Position numbers and translations under genes: made by a program. 64,000 bases of DNA from Plutella xylostella. Lineage: Eukaryota > Arthropoda > Insecta > Lepidoptera > Plutellidae. Below are positions 23,920 through 36,955 of the stretch, piece after piece. The stretch's first letter is position 1; every line of letters starts with the position of its first letter. The stretch covers positions 6,954,001 to 7,018,000 of the forward strand of contig NC_063997.1 of assembly GCF_932276165.1 (NCBI RefSeq). Direction: 5' to 3'. A model generated the notes under the pieces. It searched no databases and had not been told where the DNA came from. It worked only from the letters and a program-made list of their open reading frames with translations.

Positions 23920-24074
23920 TGCCACCCCAGCACAAACAGTTTGACCTTACGACTCATGGGTAAAAGATATGAATCAAATACAACATATTTTTGATACATA
24001 CAAACAATCTCAATAGATTAAGTATTTTTACGTCATGTATCATCACCCGTCAATGTATCATTGCTGGGGTGGCA
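23920..24074. mobile_element. Small inverted-repeat element next to MITE B
   Basis: TGCCACCCCAGCA at 23920 is mirrored by TGCTGGGGTGGCA ending at 24074, and TA flanks both sides. The 155-bp element starts 8 bases after the end of the family B MITE. No coding capacity. Confidence 0.65.
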
Positions 24075-24589
24075 TACACATGTCTCTTTTGCTGACTGTA
24101 CAACCAGCAGCAGCGGCTTACGTTGGCTATTAACGTCTACGTTCAAAGCCGTTCTTTGAGTTTGCCAAGCTTAGGTAATACTTACGGCGTTAATATTTGT
24201 AAAACAAGAGATGCAAGTTGGTTTTCGATGTCTTGTGTGAACCGTTTATCTGTAACAACGAGATCAATGCTCAGTCAAAAAGTAGTACATCCATTACAAC
24301 ATGGTGTTGCAATATGGATATAGTAATCGGAAAGGATGACATAAGGAACCACTTTTGTTCAACGTCATTGAAACATTTCATTTAAACACTCCACTCTCGG
24401 AACACCCTGTATTATATAGTGTAGTGCCGTCTCAATCGGGCAAGCAGAATGTTTATGCGTAGAGTTCTGACGAAATTACATTAAGTAAATGGGCGCTCTG
24501 GTCGAAACGCACCCCTCAGCGGTACTTAGCCTTATTAGACCCAGGGGGTTACTCTATACTGACGAAAAATTCAAGTACGAGAGCTGTCG

Positions 24590-24720
24590 TGCAATCGACT
24601 TGTTAACTACAACAAGAGAGAGGCATGGCTCGCGCAGCAGTGCTCTGAAACTTTGTTTTTCGTTATACATATAGAGTGACCCCCCAGCGCCGACTACTCG
24701 ACCAGGGCCACCGGACTATG
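24590..24720. repeat. Dispersed repeat, copy 1
   Basis: The segment with GCGCAGCAGTGCTCTGAAAC, TTTGTTTTTCG and GAGTGACCCCCCAGCGC resembles 25345-25410 and 33052-33135 in motif order. The class is unknown. Confidence 0.4.
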
Positions 24721-25344
24721 ATCTTTATTGAGATCCGCTGTCTGTTATTATGTCATTAGAGAAGAATACAGCCTTTTTAAAAATATCAGAACCTGAAGAC
24801 AGTACTTGAACGGTTTAGTACATACGCTGTCTAAAATGACGAAAGTTTCAGATAAATTCCCAACTGTGATCGATATTATTTCTCAATTTTACCACCTATT
24901 GCATTTAGGGCGACTTGCACCAAACATATAATGTCAGATAAAAAGATCAATAGATTTTGATTCATTTTTCGGTGCAAGCCAACCTCAGTCTTTATCATAC
25001 GACATACACTGGTGAAAACTGGGCGCAGCAGTGCGAATCCCGCAATTTTTGGCATAAAAGATAGTCGTTTAAACTAACTCAAAAAGTGACGATCCCATTC
25101 TTACTAGCAATAGCATGACTATACTCATATAAATAACACTATGATTCCATAAGAAGATATAACATCAGAAACATGATAGCATTTACTACATAATACTAAC
25201 ATAAAAATGAGTAAACTCACTACAAAAACTTTTAAACGTTTTCTAGTCATCCACTTTGCAAGCACACGTTCCACTGAGTACTCTACCTTGACAAAAACTA
25301 AAAAGCAAGCGATGTCATGCAACCTACATGTTTACTAGAAGGAG

Positions 25345-25410
25345 ACAAAGTCGTAGTTAGCGTAGCAGCGCTCCGAACCTTGGTTTTCATAAGCTAGTGT
25401 GCTGCACTCA
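25345..25410. repeat. Dispersed repeat, copy 2
   Basis: GTCGTAGTTAGCGTAGCAGC then GCTCCGAACCTTGGTTTTC and AGCTAGTGTG match the copy at 33052 in order and spacing, and the copy at 24590 more loosely. Confidence 0.4.
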
Positions 25411-25579
25411 AGCCACTCGCTTTCAAATAATATTCAGAAGCAATTATTTTGCCCAATTTTCCCAGAGACTCTTCGCTTTTGCCTGGCTCGCTGCTGAGCA
25501 CTTAGGTACTGCACAGTAACAAGTAATTAAAACCTTAGCTTTATCTTAACAATAGGAGCTTCAATGCTGCAGATAAACT

Positions 25580-25641
25580 CACAAATACAGATACAGTCAT
25601 TTTTACAGTCATTTTACATAATGACTGTATCTGTATTTGTG
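25580..25641. repeat. Perfect 21-bp hairpin with a 20-base loop
   Basis: The left arm at 25580-25600 (CACAAATACAGATACAGTCA plus T) is exactly complementary to 25621-25641. The loop includes ACAGTCATTTTACAT, which repeats part of the arm. It could be a small foldback repeat; a microRNA-like precursor is possible only in outline, and perfect pairing is not typical of one. Confidence 0.7.
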
Positions 25642-25723
25642 AAAACTAAAACATCTATTTACCCCAAAATGGTAAAAAGTTATGCTTACCTTGCATATTT
25701 GCTAATCAAAGTATCATTCACTT

Positions 25724-25855
25724 ACTGCCAGTTTCAATAACTGTATGTATCGATAAGTGACAGTTACTTTCATACGATTTTAAGTCATCAAAAGTAGCTT
25801 TCTGTAAAGTAAAGTAACTGTTAGTTATCGATAGAATTATTGAAACTGGCAGTTA
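25724..25855. mobile_element. MITE family C, copy 1
   Basis: Inverted ends ACTGCCAGTTTCAATAA and TTATTGAAACTGGCAGT are followed inward by ATCGATAA and CAGTTACTTT in both arms. The centre holds CATACGATTTTAAGTCATCA. Total length is about 130 bp. The copy at 44766 shares the plan. Confidence 0.75.
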
Positions 25856-25859
25856 GGGC

Positions 25860-28800
25860 TGATTTTTTTTATATCAGATAAATGTTATTTGGCGAATAAA
25901 ATAGTTGATGTCACTTTCATATTTATTTACATATATGTCATTTTATACAAAAAAGTTGAATTCCTTGAGCAAAACTTAAGTAAGTTTTCTTCAGCCAGCA
26001 GAAGAAAACTTACAACTCCGGTTAGTAATATGCTAAATCAGCGAAACGAACGAAAGTAGACGAGCCGCAAAATTATGAAGCAGAAACAGAACTTGCAAAG
26101 CCATGTTTACACTAAAAGCGAGCTCGACTTGTTTGAAAACAACAACAAAGCTGGATTGTTTAGAGTGAGTAGGACTGAAACGATCTGGGAACGCGATTAC
26201 TGAAACATCGTTTGTTCTGCTCGGGACCAGTGTGGGCTGACCCTTAAAAAGTTTTGACTGTAGCAGGAATTAGTAGTGGAAAGTTACTCGTCAAACGAAG
26301 TATGAAAAGTTTATCTAATGGGTTAAAAACTATGACGTCACTTTCTGAAATTATATTTTAGACAGTCAAGTAGCATGGTTATTACTTTCACACTAATAAA
26401 ATTTATCGTAACTGCTTTAATAATGTAATAATTCTTTATGTTAGGTATATTTGCCTACATAGGTAGGTATATCGTCAAAATCAGAATCAGGGGAGTCACA
26501 CAAGGTTACGAAGTTGGGAAGCGCTTCTGCACTACCAACGACTTTATTTAGATGCATTTAACGTACTGACTGCATGACAGCCCTCGTTACTTAGTTTATT
26601 GTTAAGCTAGAGTAATCCTCATCAAATATTTAATATGGATGGATGGATGCACAATTACATATGCGAAATTCACTTGCTAGAATGATTCTAAGATGTATGT
26701 TCCAAAGTAAAAATTAGTGCTCTTGTTCTAACTCTATGTCCGTTGGATTCAAATCGACCTTTATTAACCGACTTTAGATCCTGAAAACCGAACGGGCTCT
26801 GCAGCAGGAAGCTAGTCGGTTTCCAAGTAAAAACCGCAAAGGCCTACCAAGCAACTCTATGGAAGAACAATCCAATCGCGGCACTTCATGAATATTCATT
26901 CAGCAGATGTTCGATCGCTATTGGGCAATTGTCCGCCGACACCGAACTACAGCGATCACGGGGCAACCTGCCACCGCCGGCAGTTAACACATTCGCCGCG
27001 TAAACACGCGATCATTCGGTTAATGTAGCCGGCGAAATGTCGATTATAGCTTACAGTTTACAGTCAGTCCGACACCAATGGGAACACTGCAAAAAAATAT
27101 AACAGTTACTTATACCTTAAATTTTGAGATGAATTGAATGAATTGAATTTTGAAGCCATTTTTATGCACATAAGTAATAAATACTTTTTTACGTGGAATG
27201 AACTCATTGAGTATGAATGGTCACCCGAGTCCGCGTTGTTCTATGGAATGAACTAGAAATTATAAAGTTACAATTAGTTTTAAGCTAACATACCTTATGT
27301 AATATTCATGATTTTTACAATACCTACCACCGGCCCCGTGTCTCCTATTGCTACCTACTGTTTATTATAGGACTAGCTAATTATTTGTAGATAGGTACGT
27401 AGTAATAAATTCGTAATTTTCAAAACTTATCGGCATTACTGAAGCGCACATCTTCATCTAGGCATTATTATAGGCGGCCAAAATTAACCCGAAATGTTCT
27501 AAAATTTCCCTTTACATACACCGAATTATTTAGCAGACTTCTGGTCCAGAGGATGACCGCTGTAGCCTGGCACAGTGACCTGGATGTCTGAAACAGAGTG
27601 CGCGTGATGCGACATAATGTGGTCTCACCTGCCTTGATTTAGGTGTTGCTTTTCAAGCTTGCATACGTTTTAATAAAATTAATGCTTTACGACCCTTTTC
27701 GGTGGCGGCCGCGGCAGCAAATTAATGAAACAGTTCGTTTTGAATTTTAATAAGTAAATACCTCATCGTAAAATTTACACTATCTGTAATTTAAAGGTGG
27801 TCAGATTGCTGTAATCGATAACATCGCCTTTTGATAAGAGGTTGTAATGTGCAAACTTTACTACATATTTTGTTGATGTACAAAATAAAGAGTAGTACCA
27901 CTCACATATTATTATCATCACATATTTCTTAAATTGACGATTAGTATAATAATTATATTATCTACTACTTACACCCATTTAACTACCCCTTCAGGGATTA
28001 CAGTCGTGAGCATAATTATGTATAAATAATTGTGACTCATTCAATTTCAGGATCTAAAGTGTAATTTAATAAAATAAGGCTTTCCTCGAGCAAAAAGTCG
28101 ACAATGAGAGAACTTTTCAACCGTTAGTGAGATCGTCTGATCTTTTTACATTAATCTCGGTCAGAAACATTACAGACTGATAAATTGCAAAATTTCCTTC
28201 AGTTAAAAGTACCAAATCACGCTCTATATTAATTTACTTTTAAGGGTGCTGCACAAAATCTCTGCACTAGACAATACATATAATATGACTCTGATTTTTT
28301 GTCGTAGAAGATTTTATAAAATGAAAATACTTACACGATTACATATTTACACACGTTAATACACCTTTATAAACGACAGCTAATTTCTTTTATCATTATA
28401 CCTATGTGACTTGATTTAACATTTTCAAAACGCCTAAATGTGCCAATATGTAATTCAAAATATATCAAGAGAAACGGACCCAATGGAGCCTGGAGCACAA
28501 ACAGCAGCCACTCATTTTTCGTGAATTTTACTGGCTGTGTGTGTTTTCGTTGTTTCAGTAATAAAAATGAGCAAAAAATATCAATTTCCCAGCAACAGTA
28601 ATAGAGTAAATTCTACACTAACTCGAGTTAGACGTCTAGGAAGCTTGATCCAGGCATTTCTGGCTTGTTTCCAACATGAAATAAAAATACAAATAACTGA
28701 CAATTTTATTCTCATTGTAAATGTGCAAGTCTGTTTATACTTTTTCAAGAAACAAGAGTTGACTTACACAGTTTACGTTTACAATTACATATATTAAGTT

Positions 28801-31570
28801 TATTTGTCAGTAAGGGGAATCTTTTATAGAAAAGATAATCATACTCTTAGTAGGTGAAGAAGACTGCGAAATGAGTAAAATACGTAATTTTTTCCGTTTT
28901 TTTCCTGTAATTTGATACGCAATACAATGTATAGGTATTCCTATATGGCTATTGTATTATTTTAGGAAGTCCTCTGTATCAACAACTATTTAGCATACCT
29001 CCACATTAATACACGTGGTGACACGAACGAGTCTGACCATACCCGACATAAACTAAATGTGGTTAGTCCCTGGGACAAATGAATTTTCCTTTAAACTATT
29101 TGGGACATAATGGCTTCTAACAGCTGCTTCTGGGTATGTAATGGTAAAGTTTTCACAATTCCCGTTAATAATAATACCCGAGGAAAGTTCAGTTGAGTGC
29201 TAATCGTAATAGAGATATATATTGCTTACGTGTATATTTTTAGTCATTGTAAAATATTCTGATGGTACGGAATTGTTCATAAGCGAATTTCTCTCACACT
29301 TAATAAATATTTTTTTTAAATATAGGACTAGGTATTTACTTTTTATAGTAGAATAGAATTAACTATAAAACAACTAGAGCACCGTTTAAATTACAAATGG
29401 AAATATGCATAAAATTGGACGAGAAAGTTTTCAGTTTGTTGAGTAGATGCGCTGAGTTTATGGGATAGCGGACTTTTCACATCCTGTTCATTTATTCCAA
29501 AAACAAAGCGAGTATACCTACCTACTTACCTAAATATATTTTTAGGTAGACAGATAGATAGAATATTCTTTATTTGTACACAAACAGAAAAAAATATACA
29601 AAACTAATATACAAACAATAGGCACAAAAATGGCGGTCTAATCGCTTAAAGTGACTTTTTCAAGACAACCCGTGAGTGGAAGGATATTGTATGATCAATA
29701 AGGGGTCAAGTGTACTAACTAAAAATTGTATAAGCCTCTACTTCTAGGCTATAAAAATTACGAACTGATCCCCGAAATTAATAAAAAGAATGGCTACAAA
29801 CTAACGGATGGCCGTTATAGTCTAATTGGTAGTCACCACAGAAAAATTACTTTCATCAAGCGACTAAGAGTTTCATAATTACAGCAATTAGGACCTTTGC
29901 GACCGTTTCTACGTATTAATGGTGTACGTGAGTTGTTTACAAAGTTGTCATTTTTGTACATATTTTCCGGGTGTTTTCAGAGTTGTGTTATGATGTGTTT
30001 GGTAACGTGAGCGCGACGCAAGATGAAACATAGTTTATTAATTGTTGACTTTAGTCTTTACCCGCGATATTGGGTTCGCCTTTATATGCTTTTCCCCGGG
30101 AAATTCGGGATAAACAGAAGCATACATAACTTAACAAATAACGTGGTATCATTATTAGAAATAAGTTTAATAATCTACATAACTCTAAATTATAGTACCA
30201 CTATACATAACAATATCTATAATATCCCAAATGGTCATAATCTATTATAATATTAATAATTAACGTACCTACCTAAATGAGTGGGATCGCTGTTCTTAAA
30301 TTGACGACACATTCCTTCTTGCCAACGGGTCGGCCTATTTAAATACGCCTCCAAGAGATTATTACTGGCTATAAATTTCACTCTTGAATTAATCATACTT
30401 TATTCTATTCACAACGATAAGTAAAACAAAGAATTCGCGGGTTCGAATCTACGCCATTTCATTATATACCTACACTTGTAGCAATGAAAAATCTCTAGTC
30501 AGCAGTAGACATAGCACCAAATAATGACGTTGAATTTATCAGCGCATCAGAATGTTACTAATTAAAAAGTAAATAATAATATTGTGTTCAAATTTTAATA
30601 AAAAAAAACATCATCATCATCATCATCAGCCAATAATAAAAAAAAACATAGTCGGTATATTTTAAGAAAAAACTTACAAATTATTTACACATTTTTTGTT
30701 TCATAACAAAACCAGCGACTCTTCATCATTGCGAGGGTTCCGTACTAAGCATCGTAAGTTATTACCAGGCAAGCCGAAGATCACCGTATATAAGATATTT
30801 ATTATTCATAGCTACCATTTTTCATCACGTAAGTACTTGTTACATAACGTACATAAATACGTCGGTGCGCGAACTAGGAGCGGTATCTAATCCCTATACA
30901 AAAGAGTTCTTGTGGTCCTACTGACATTTTGACGATGGGTTTTCAAAATTTTGTTAAAATTGTTGAGTATAATATAACTAAGTAGGTACCAAACTTTGAA
31001 ATGAACAGAGTTACACGTCAGAATCAAATCATAAAAGCTTAACAAACAAAAAAACAATAATATATGTAAAATGTGACTCATGATTGCTTAGTGGCAAATA
31101 CTAATAATATACCCTTTCTGCAGCAAGGCAAAATCTCTTCAGCTCTTTTATCTACATTGGTAATCCTTTGCTCTTTCAATTCTCTTTAAATAAATTATTC
31201 TTATTTCTAAGAACATCCTTTCACTGAATACCACTTATTCTTCACAAGTACACTATAGACAAAACAGCCAGATTCAGCCCACAGGTAGACGGTAGAAGTA
31301 GGATCTTCAAACACAGTGACGGTAGCTCCCGTGCGGATCCCGTGCCGTAGGTACAAAACGCTGTGAGGCGCTAAGGGATGCAACGTTCTAACTTTTCATT
31401 ACTCGCTACTACGCCAGCAAACTTGGGATTTATACTGAAAATTTGCTGAACACTCCGTCTTCATATTTTCGTTTAATATTACAACGGACGGCAACAACGT
31501 TATTATTATTTATTAATCTTTTTATCTAGCAATTCTCTAACGTTTATGCTGAAGAAACACTCTCATTTCT
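25860..31570. other. Intergenic DNA, no gene seen
   Basis: No credible gene. About 26880-27060 is GC-richer and could be conserved non-coding DNA, but nothing in it is recognised. A small AGATAGAT run is near 29550, a (CAT)n run is at 30609-30628, and a tRNA-like B-box scrap (GCGGGTTCGAATC) is near 30437. Confidence 0.4.
30609..30628. repeat. (CAT)n microsatellite
   Basis: Six to seven uninterrupted CAT units between A-rich flanks. Confidence 0.9.
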
Positions 31571-31579
31571 GCTGCTTTA

Positions 31580-31838
31580 TAATAATAATAATAATATGTG
31601 GGGACATCTCACACACGGCCATCCGACCCCAAGCTAGGCCGAACCTGTGTTATGGGTGTCGGACAGCTGATATATTTACACAAATATATAGATAGATAGA
31701 TACTAATTATAAATATCAACAGCCAAGACCCGAGAACAAATATCTGTGTTTAAACAAATATCTGCCCCAGCCGGGAATCGAACCCGGGACCTTCGGCTCA
31801 GCAGTCAGGGTCACTAACCACTACGCCATTCGGCCGTC
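31580..31838 (-). mobile_element. tRNA-derived SINE, copy 1
   Basis: On the - strand the head at 31838 reads GGCGTAGTGGTTAGTGACC (A box) and then GGTTCGATTCCCGGCTGG (B box), the internal RNA polymerase III promoter of a tRNA-like head. The body includes GATAGATAGATA and the tail region GTGTGTGAGATG, ending in an (AAT)n-like run. It matches the + strand copy at 32768 along its length. Confidence 0.9.
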
Positions 31839-32767
31839 TTTAGGTTGGCTAAGCTTTAACTCTGCCTTTAGTTATTCTTATCTCTTTTACGCATATTCTC
31901 GTTAGATACAAGAAGATACAAAATGTTCATAATGCTTAGGTAATATCGTAGCAGTCTAATGTCGATGAGCTAATTCCTCTTCCGACAGTGCCTTTGTTCA
32001 TTCATTCACAGTTTTCGACCCAATACAGAAACTGCTAGACTAGAAATGAGATCGCACCAGTTGTCTGACGCAACCAAAGGATACTTTAGTAGTTACATCA
32101 CAGATAAGCCGGCACTACGGCCGTTCTATGTCCAGTATAAGCCCTTTACTACTGTAAGTGGTGCATAGCGCGTACGTGATAGTACTCGCTCATGTTATGC
32201 TCAGCCTTTGACCTGCGTGTGATTTTGCTACTTTACTTTACTATGTTATGGTTAGGTAGAGAGGTGAGTCGTCTGGGTCTTAGGATTTTAGAATGTTCCT
32301 GTAATGAATCAAGAAATAACCTGGCTGTCGGTGCTTATAAAAAAAACGAAATGACATACCTACATATTTGCAGCATTTTAAAGGGCAAACCTCAAACACC
32401 GCAAAAAGAAGAAAAAAATAATCAAGTAGGTAGGTATTATATATATTATTGAATGTTCTCAAATATTATTAAAAATACAGCATTCAATAATGGTATCAAT
32501 CTTCGGAACTTTGCTCATGAGCACATTTACTCACGATCTTGAGCGAAGAAAAAGCTCCATAATTATATGTCACTGGAACTTTTTCATTCGTCGAGAGCGT
32601 ATTAATTGTATCATCGCTGTTTTAGCTAGAGCCGTGGTGCGTTTCAGTTTACGTCGCTAGAGGCGGACATCGCTTCAGGAAAACAACACAAAACAACAGC
32701 AGTGGTTACTCTAGCTTTGCCAAAACCGAACTGCCATGCCATCGGTATGCATCATACGTTTATGTTT

Positions 32768-33015
32768 GAGGACCGAATGGTGTAGTGGTTAGTGACCCTG
32801 ACTGCTATGCCGAAGGTCCTGGGTTCGATTCCCGGCTGGGGCAGATATTTGTTTAAAGATAGATATTTGTACTCGGGTCTTGGGTTTTGATATTTATATT
32901 TAGTATGTATCTATCTATGTATTTTTGTAGATATATCAGCTATCCGACACCCATAACACAGGTTCTGCCTAGCTTGGGGTCGGATAGCCGTGTGTGAGAT
33001 GCCCCCAAATATTTA
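32768..33015 (+). mobile_element. tRNA-derived SINE, copy 2
   Basis: The head carries TGGTGTAGTGGTTAGTGACC (A box) and GGTTCGATTCCCGGCTGG (B box), followed by GCAGATATTTGTTTAAA and the body with CCGACACCCATAACACAGG and GGGGTCGGATAGCCG. The end is GATGCCCCCAAATATTTATT. It faces away from copy 1, about 0.93 kb off, so the pair could form a long hairpin in a transcript. Confidence 0.9.
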
Positions 33016-33051
33016 TTTATATTTATATGTACCTATATCATACAACGTTAT

Positions 33052-33135
33052 AGAGTCGTAGTTAGCACAGCAGCCATTAGAAACTTCGTTTGTCGTGAGC
33101 TAGGGTGACCCCAGCACTCGCCTCGTGTCAGGGCG
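33052..33135. repeat. Dispersed repeat, copy 3
   Basis: GTCGTAGTTAGCACAGCAGC, GAAACTTCGTTTGTCGTGAG, CTAGGGTGACCCCAGCACTC: the same motif order as 25345-25410. Confidence 0.4.
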
Positions 33136-36100
33136 CACTTTGCTTCACGATATCATAATTTGCCACAACACCGTTTATATTTTTATTTCACTTTCACGTT
33201 AAATACTGTTTTGTACTGGCTGTGTACTTCCATTGGTAGATACAGTCTATCTACAGTCATTGAGGTACAAGTTCATTATAAGTACTTACCTACAAGTGGA
33301 ATTTAATCAGTGTCATTCCCGATAGCAAATTCTGTTCCGATCATAATAAAAAAAACTTTCAACATCCACGGCAATTGTAAAAAATAACAGTGTATATTTA
33401 ATATATTTTTTTAAAACTCGTTCCTCACTTATCCCTATAACGTAAGTTGCTCAAAATGAAGGGTATATTCACCGGCCAATAGGAACGTGTCTGATAAAAC
33501 TGCCACCCATTATAGAGAGTACGTGGTGCACTTCTGGTAAAAAGGCAAATGGATTAGTGGTTACTTGTAAAGTTACGCGGCGTCCGACTGCTACTTTGTA
33601 TATGGTAATGGGATTTCAATCTGTTCTGCTTTTTCCAGCAACGGCTTTTTCGCTGCATTTTCACATTGCGTCATTCGATGCGAAATGGAATAGGATGCTC
33701 TGTGGATTATAACAGACATTGCAAGAGGCTGGATTGCCGGCTCCGACTCAAATTTAATATTCCAGGTCAAGTAATGTACTCGTAATACTTACTTGTAGAA
33801 TCCAAGTTAATAAAACCTACCTAAATATAAAATTTAATATCTTTGAATACTGTGGATTTTATTTTATGATACTTACAGGCTTAAAATATAGGTTCTACAT
33901 GACGAACACTCGAATTTAAAAAAACTGGATGAGTAGTGCCTATATATAATATGCATTAAGATCCTTACAAATTACGAAGTTTTATCTTTATCCTATTCAT
34001 ACCTATTGTTGCATTGAACGTGTGCGAACCTTTGAAGTAAGGAGTAAGTTACATCTTAAGCTATATAAGTACATAGGTTTAACATAAACGGACCTAATGC
34101 ACATGACAGAAGCAAATATGTGACAGATATTATGAACGTGTCAGACACAGCTTTGATATGGCGCTTGTACATGTATGTACAAATGTACATATTGTACATG
34201 TACATACACTCTGTATACGCATATGAGCATAATCTAATGGAATGTAATATAAGGACCACAAGGGATGGAAGATGTATGCGAAGCTAAGGATTTAGTTTTA
34301 TATGATAAAATAGTAACAAACCAGTAACCAGTCAACCAGCTTTGAAACAAACGAGCTAATAATCAGTGCTGTACATTGTTTTATAGGTGATTTAATACTG
34401 TGTTAATTCATACTAGTTCTAACAAATATAACGATAGTTGTTGGCTGGTGACAACCGCCGTAACTGCACCAAGCGAAAACTCTGTATGCATATAATATTA
34501 TTATACGTCTGGTGTACATTTGCTATCTAACATCTTATTTTGTCATGTTCAATTCGTCACACGTTAGTGCATTTGATCCATGCATGGTTTTGGCCTCATC
34601 AGCTGCTAGGACGATGTCACTTTCCGTAGGTCCATGGAGCTGTTCTTTTTCATCACGGGTCTTTCCGTTCCTATATCACATTTTAAGGAAACTTTTACAA
34701 AGAATATAAAAATGACGATGTTTTAATCATGCAGCATCCTCTTCAAAGCGGTCTTTGTCTTTCATGTAGCGCTGAAAATCCTCCACCAAGTACATTTTCA
34801 ATGCATTTTTAATTTAAAAAAATAGTCTTATGTTTTATGCAATATGCCGAAACCGTCAACATTTTTCAAATAGCAGCCTCGGTATTCAATAAAACAGTTT
34901 CCGTGCGTGCGAACGTAAATAATAGGAATTTTTAATTGAGAATATTTTTATAAAACATTCAACACGAGATTCGATAGTGATTGCAGCGAAATATAAAACC
35001 TGTGAATTTACGTGCGGAGGGAAACACCACGAGAAGTTGTCAAAATTATGGCTAGCAACACTGACAATTATACAGTAGTGTTGCCCGTTGCGTTTGGTAA
35101 AAAAGTACAAAAGTTGTTGCGAGCGTGGAACCATAACTGCGATACTAATAAAGAAGAATGTACGCTGAGTGCACGCCGCCGTGCTCCAAACAACGGCAAA
35201 AATGCGCGCAGGCCGCCGAGGTAGGCAAAATTCCTTTTTCCGAAGCTGAAATGGTATTTATACTGAACTTTCCCATCTATAATACTCGATTTTATAACGT
35301 TGCTTTAATGCTGTACTCCTTGTTTTGTATTCTAATCGTTATATGGTTGCAGTAGCAGAGCAGTTAGATCTTTTTACTGTTTATAAAAAAACATAGGTGA
35401 GTTAGGTAAATGTACTAAATTCACACTATGCCAATACTGTTAATGCGTATACTTAAATAACTCGTGTAATATTTGTTACTAATAAGATAAATATGAGATA
35501 TTATATCAGTTTGTAATTTTGGCTAAGTAACTAACTATCCCGTCAGTAATTAATGTATAAGGAGTAAAAGTTGCGTTGCATATACTTACTATGCACGTAT
35601 AAACATTAAAAAAAACGCAAAAGTTAAGTTACATGCCAAAAACATTCACTTATCTACATCTCCGGGCGCTTTGAGTATTCCATTACACATATCTCTACGT
35701 ATTTTCTTTACATGGAATAACGCAAACTCTGGATGCAGCAACAATTTGTTCGAAGTCCTGCGGCTTGCAGCATCTAGCCTTAAACAAAGTGATAAATCAC
35801 CACTGCCTGCACCTTAAGCTCTTTATTTTAAAGTAGATAATGGCTTGGCTGATAGGTAAAATATGTTTGCAGGAGTAAAAGCCACTTTCCGTCTACTCCT
35901 CCCGTCTCACGACATCAAGCGAACAAGGTATATGAAGACTCTGAAGGTATTATTGTTAGACATAAAAAAAAACTTTTAGCTTGTTTACTCCTTGCATAAA
36001 TCATGAGAGGCAGTAATGGTTTTTGTTCCTAAAGAAATGTAGTAGCTACTTAAGCATTGATTTAAGGTCACTCTGTTTGTAATAGAGTAAATAATTCCCC

Positions 36101-36867
36101 GTTAAAAATACTATTGATGAATGAGTATGTCTGTGTATTGGTTTGCGGTCCCAATTGATTTAAAAAGTAACAAAAATACTAACACAACAATTAAAAGATG
36201 ATGTTGCTGCGCAAAAAACCTATTAAACAAAATATTTCATTAAAATCACTTTTCCTTTTATTGTCCAAGCTTCCCTTGATTCGTCCATTGTGTAGACGTA
36301 GTGAGCCGTTCTGAAATGCTGAACTCCAAAAGAGTGAATCTAAGAAGACGCTAGCGCTATAATAGGGAGGGGAGGGGCGACTGGATTAAAGGACGTTTTC
36401 CCCATTTTATACCTCGCCTCTAAGAGAACGCCAAGTGGTGAATTATTGGCCTTACTTTATTTTATAAAACGACTTCACATCCGCGAGATTTCTGTTTACC
36501 TACCGCAAAACGGTTTGCAGGACCCGCCTTATATTCTATTGATAGGAGCTGATATAAAATCGATTTTTATCTTTTATTTTCCCGCCAGTGTTCGCTAGCT
36601 TTACGAGTTCAATATAGGAAGTGCACGTTGCGATGCTGTAAGGTATTTTAAGTGCCAGTTTCAAGTGTTTTGCTAGAACATTAGCTCTAGAGTTTGGCTG
36701 ACGTATTATGCACGAATAGTCACACAAACAATCAACATGTTAGCGTCGCATGTTGTAAATTCAACTGTATTGATATTTCAATAGAACTTTCGTTAGTTCA
36801 TTTCCAATTTATTGATGCGCTATCACCGCCAAACAGCATGTTGATGAACTTCGAATATGTGTTTGAT

Positions 36868-36955
36868 TTGTCAACGCTACGAGTCGCTACGACTGTTTAG
36901 TATCGTAGCGCGTAGCGCGGCGTAGCTCGTAGCCTTTGTACTCGTAGCGCGCTGG
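36868..36955. repeat. CGTAG-rich degenerate patch
   Basis: CGCTACGAGTCGCTACGAC, then CGTAGCGCGTAGCGCGGCG and TAGCTCGTAGCC, CTCGTAGCGCGC: many CGTAG/CTACG pentamers in both orientations. It shares the pentamer with the 22-bp array at 9740 but has no fixed period. Confidence 0.6.

Noticed and set aside
32768..32840. tRNA gene suggested by good A and B boxes
   Set aside because: The pairing of acceptor and anticodon arms is not clean, and the same head with the same body occurs at 31580-31838, so it is a SINE.
34160..34210. Overlapping GTACAT palindromes
   Set aside because: Short alternating sequence in AT-rich DNA; can arise by chance or microsatellite drift and has no second copy seen.
35012..35224. 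70-residue frame with a possible donor at CCGCCGAG|GTAGGC
   Set aside because: No partner exon, no domain and no conservation evidence; a single weak donor is not enough for a gene call.
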